Origin: JBFHKO01 sp041595355
GTDB lineage: Bacteria; Pseudomonadota; Gammaproteobacteria; Enterobacterales; Aeromonadaceae
Assembly (NCBI GenBank): GCA_041595355.1
Contig: JBFHKO010000108.1
Location: 1-8,586 of the forward strand
Direction of reading: 5' to 3'
Length of the DNA stretch: 8,586 nucleotides
Made by a program: the position numbers and the translations under genes. Shown here piece after piece: positions 6,992 to 8,586 of this stretch. The stretch's first letter is position 1, and each line of letters opens with the position of its first letter. Under the pieces are notes generated by a model. It did not search any database. It was not told the DNA's origin and worked only from the letters and a program-made list of their open reading frames with translations.

Positions 6992-7546
6992 ATGATTAGT
7001 CTGCAAAACCATTTCCTGATTGCCATGCCGAGCCTGGACGATGAATTCTTCCAGCGCTCCGTGGTCTATCTGAGCGAGCACAATGACAAGGGCGCCATGG
7101 GCCTGGTGCTCAACGTGCCGCTGGATCTGAACCTGTTCGATCTGCTGCAGCAGATGAAACTGGAGCCGGGCAACCTCGAGCTCTCCGAGCGGCCGGTGCT
7201 AGCCGGCGGCCCCGTGCACACCGATCGCGGCTTTGTGCTGCACACCCCCATGGCCGGTTTCCACTCCTCGTTGCGGCTGACCGACGAACTGATGCTCACC
7301 TCCTCGCTGGATATCCTCGGCACCCTGGGAACAGCGGCGGCGCCGGAGCGCTATCTGGTGGCGCTCGGCTACGCCAGCTGGGCCGCCGGTCAGCTGGAGC
7401 AGGAGTTGCTGGACAACAGCTGGCTGACCTGCGAGGCGGATCTGGCCCTCATCTTTGACGTCCCCCTGCCCCAGCGCTGGGAAAGCGCGGCGGCGCGCCT
7501 CGGCATCAACGTCTGGCAACTCTCGCCCGAAGCGGGGCATGCATGA
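6992..7546 (+). CDS. yqgE: YqgE/AlgH family protein (DUF179), function unknown
   Basis: Conserved bacterial protein of the DUF179 / AlgH family. AlgH was first linked to alginate regulation in Pseudomonas, but no biochemical activity is established that I know of. The product is 184 residues (about 187 in E. coli YqgE). Family hallmarks are present: LQNHFLIAMPSLDDEFFQRSVVYLSEH at the N-terminus, GAMGLVLN, the GGPV..DRGFVLHTP block in the middle, and LVALGYASWAAGQLEQEL..N.WL near 122-145. No signal peptide or membrane segment, so cytosolic. GGAG (6976-6979) is 12 bases from the start, which is long, and GACGGG lies directly ahead; translation may depend on coupling with gshB 47 bases upstream. 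The last bases overlap yqgF as ATGA. The gshB-yqgE-yqgF order is conserved in many gammaproteobacteria. Confidence 0.96.
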   Translation: MISLQNHFLIAMPSLDDEFFQRSVVYLSEHNDKGAMGLVLNVPLDLNLFDLLQQMKLEPGNLELSERPVLAGGPVHTDRGFVLHTPMAGFHSSLRLTDELMLTSSLDILGTLGTAAAPERYLVALGYASWAAGQLEQELLDNSWLTCEADLALIFDVPLPQRWESAAARLGINVWQLSPEAGHA

Positions 7547-7995
7547 AGCCACTTGGCAGCCGGACCCTGCTGGGATTTGATTTCGGCATGAAGAGCATCG
7601 GCGTGGCCATCGGCCAGGAGATCACCGGCTCCGCCCGGGGGCTGGGCTCGCTGAAGGCCCGCGACGGCATTCCCAATTGGGATGCGGTAGCCGGTTATCT
7701 CAAGGAGTGGCAGCCGGATCTGCTGGTGGTCGGCCTGCCGCTGAACATGGATGGCAGCGAGCAGCCCCTGACCCAGAACGTGCGCAAATTCGCCGCCCGC
7801 CTGCAGGGGCGCTTCGGCTTTCAGATCGCGTTTCAGGATGAGCGTCTGACCACCACCGACGCCCGCGCCCGCCTGTTCGAGCAGGGTGGCTACCGCGCCC
7901 TGGACAAGGGACGCGTCGATGCCGTCTCCGCCCAGCTCATTCTGGAGTCCTGGATGGAGTCGCAATGGGCCAGCCCTGAAGCCGGTGAGGCCTGA
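7543..7995 (+). CDS. yqgF: YqgF/RuvX, RNase H-fold nuclease (putative pre-16S rRNA nuclease / Holliday junction resolvase)
   Basis: RuvC-like RNase H-fold protein. Family members are annotated either as Holliday junction resolvases or as nucleases for the 5' end of 16S rRNA; in E. coli the gene has been tied to pre-16S maturation. The product is 150 residues; an extended C-terminal tail (ASPEAGEA) makes it longer than E. coli RuvX (about 138). The acidic triad is intact: Asp13 in GFDFGMKSIGVA, Glu100 in FQDERLTT and Asp126 in KGRVDAVSA, with VVGLPLNMDGSEQ between them. Where E. coli has DFGTKS this one has DFGMKS, a tolerated position. The ATG at 7543 lies inside the yqgE stop (ATGA), with little ribosome binding sequence of its own, so it is translationally coupled. 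It is the last gene of the apparent operon; no good terminator follows. Confidence 0.96.
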   Translation: MKPLGSRTLLGFDFGMKSIGVAIGQEITGSARGLGSLKARDGIPNWDAVAGYLKEWQPDLLVVGLPLNMDGSEQPLTQNVRKFAARLQGRFGFQIAFQDERLTTTDARARLFEQGGYRALDKGRVDAVSAQLILESWMESQWASPEAGEA

Positions 7996-7997
7996 GG

Positions 7998-8031
7998 CGC
8001 TGCCCCCATCCGAGAAGACCGAAATGCAGCG
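7998..8031. repeat. Inverted repeat between convergent yqgF and PAP2 genes
   Basis: CGCTGC (7998-8003) and GCAGCG (8026-8031) can form a 6-bp stem with a 22-nt loop in the 39-nt gap between two convergent stop codons. There is no U-tract on either side and the loop is large, so it is a poor terminator candidate, but it is the only structure in this gap. Confidence 0.25.
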
Positions 8032-8034
8032 AGG

Positions 8035-8586
8035 TCATCCTGACGAGAGACTGACCACAGCGCGCTTGCTGAACCCCTTGCGCTTCTCCCGCAGCAACCA
8101 GAGGGTTGCCAGGACGGAACACAACGCCAGCAGGATGCCGCCCACACCGTCCAGGGCATAATGCCACCCCAGCACCACGGTCGCCGTCCAGACCAGCAGC
8201 AACCAGGGCAGCGTCACCAGCAGGGTCCAGCGGCTGGCGTAGGCCAACCAGATGCTGGTCAGGCTCACCATGCCGATATGCAGGCTGGGATTGGCAGAGA
8301 CGCCACCCAACAGCAACCCGCTCTTGTCCGTGACCTGCTGAGCCCCCATCTCAATGACCTCCTTGACGCTCAGCATGGCGGTTTCCGTAACCGAACCCCT
8401 GAGGTAGGCGAACAGTTCCGGCTGGTACAAGGCTGGCCCCATGACCGGATTGAGCACCCCGGCAAAGCGACCGATATAAAACAGCAGGATCATGGACACG
8501 CAGTAGTGAAGCACCAAGCGGCTATCACGACCAATCACCACCAGGGCCACAAAAGCAAACAGCTCGATACCCCAGCAACTATGGTA
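8035..8586 (-). CDS. PAP2-superfamily integral membrane protein, C-terminal 183 residues (5' end outside window)
   Basis: Membrane phosphatase/transferase of the PAP2 (phosphatidic acid phosphatase type 2) superfamily; the natural substrate cannot be told from sequence. Two catalytic motifs are visible: NPSLHIG (His codon at 8278-8280), the SLH form of the usual PSGH motif, and ATVVLGWHYALD (His at 8161-8163, Asp at 8149-8151), corresponding to the third motif. The SLH and GwHYxxD wording recalls the Aur1/inositolphosphotransferase-like PAP2_3 subgroup. At least four hydrophobic segments are present: around LVLHYCVSMILLFYIG, GMVSLTSIWLAYA, WTLLVTLPWLLLVW and GILLALCSVLATLWLL, followed by a basic tail. 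The frame is open to the right edge with no stop; the GTG at 8550 is internal, so the true start is outside the window. It converges on yqgF with a 39-nt gap. A classic first motif (KxxxxxxRP) is not seen in this part. Confidence 0.85.
   Translation of the reverse strand, partial: YHSCWGIELFAFVALVVIGRDSRLVLHYCVSMILLFYIGRFAGVLNPVMGPALYQPELFAYLRGSVTETAMLSVKEVIEMGAQQVTDKSGLLLGGVSANPSLHIGMVSLTSIWLAYASRWTLLVTLPWLLLVWTATVVLGWHYALDGVGGILLALCSVLATLWLLREKRKGFSKRAVVSLSSG

Noticed and set aside
7998..8031. Bidirectional terminator between yqgF and the PAP2 gene
   Set aside because: The 6-bp stem has a 22-nt loop and no T-run on either strand.
8548..8550. GTG at 8550 as the start of the PAP2 gene
   Set aside because: The frame continues upstream without a stop to the window edge and the N-terminal part of the domain would be missing; the gene is cut by the window.

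Overview
This window is a stretch of ordinary gammaproteobacterial chromosome carrying conserved housekeeping genes. The DNA is GC-rich, with strong third-position G/C bias. The gene order tkt | metK – sprT – (one reverse-strand gene) – endA – rsmE – gshB – yqgE – yqgF, together with protein sequences close to enterobacterial and Vibrio orthologues, points to Aeromonadaceae or a near relative (Aeromonas, Oceanimonas, Zobellella and similar). That placement is inferred from memory of these families, not from a search.

Layout from left to right. Positions 1-1410 (reverse strand) hold the N-terminal 470 codons of transketolase (tkt); its 3' end is outside the window. A 348-bp divergent intergenic region follows, with a candidate tkt promoter and a candidate metK promoter overlapped by tandem MetJ-like met boxes. 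metK (1759-2913, forward) ends in a clear Rho-independent terminator. sprT (2994-3506, forward) begins about 30 nt after that terminator. A reverse-strand gene (3507-4331) directly abuts sprT tail to tail; it encodes a protein I associate with family DUF5718, and its sequence can be laid out on the fumarylacetoacetate hydrolase (FAH) active site. After a 216-bp divergent promoter region, five forward genes are packed almost without gaps: endA (secreted DNase), rsmE (16S rRNA m3U1498 methyltransferase), gshB (glutathione synthetase), yqgE (DUF179) and yqgF/ruvX (RNase H-fold nuclease). The window closes with a reverse-strand PAP2-family membrane protein (8035-8586), whose N-terminus is cut off by the right edge.

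How the genes relate: metK makes S-adenosylmethionine, which RsmE uses to methylate 16S rRNA. YqgF has been linked to 16S rRNA 5' maturation in E. coli. GshB completes glutathione synthesis. The tight spacing (endA stop touching the rsmE start, the gshB ribosome binding site overlapping the rsmE stop, an ATGA overlap of yqgE/yqgF) supports one endA-to-yqgF operon read from a promoter near 4435-4462.

I see no mobile element, CRISPR array, tRNA/rRNA gene, defence island or other accessory system. The item most worth following is the reverse-strand gene at 3507-4331, an uncharacterised family with an apparently complete FAH-type metal and lysine site. The long ORFs antisense to tkt, metK and rsmE/gshB are codon-bias shadows.
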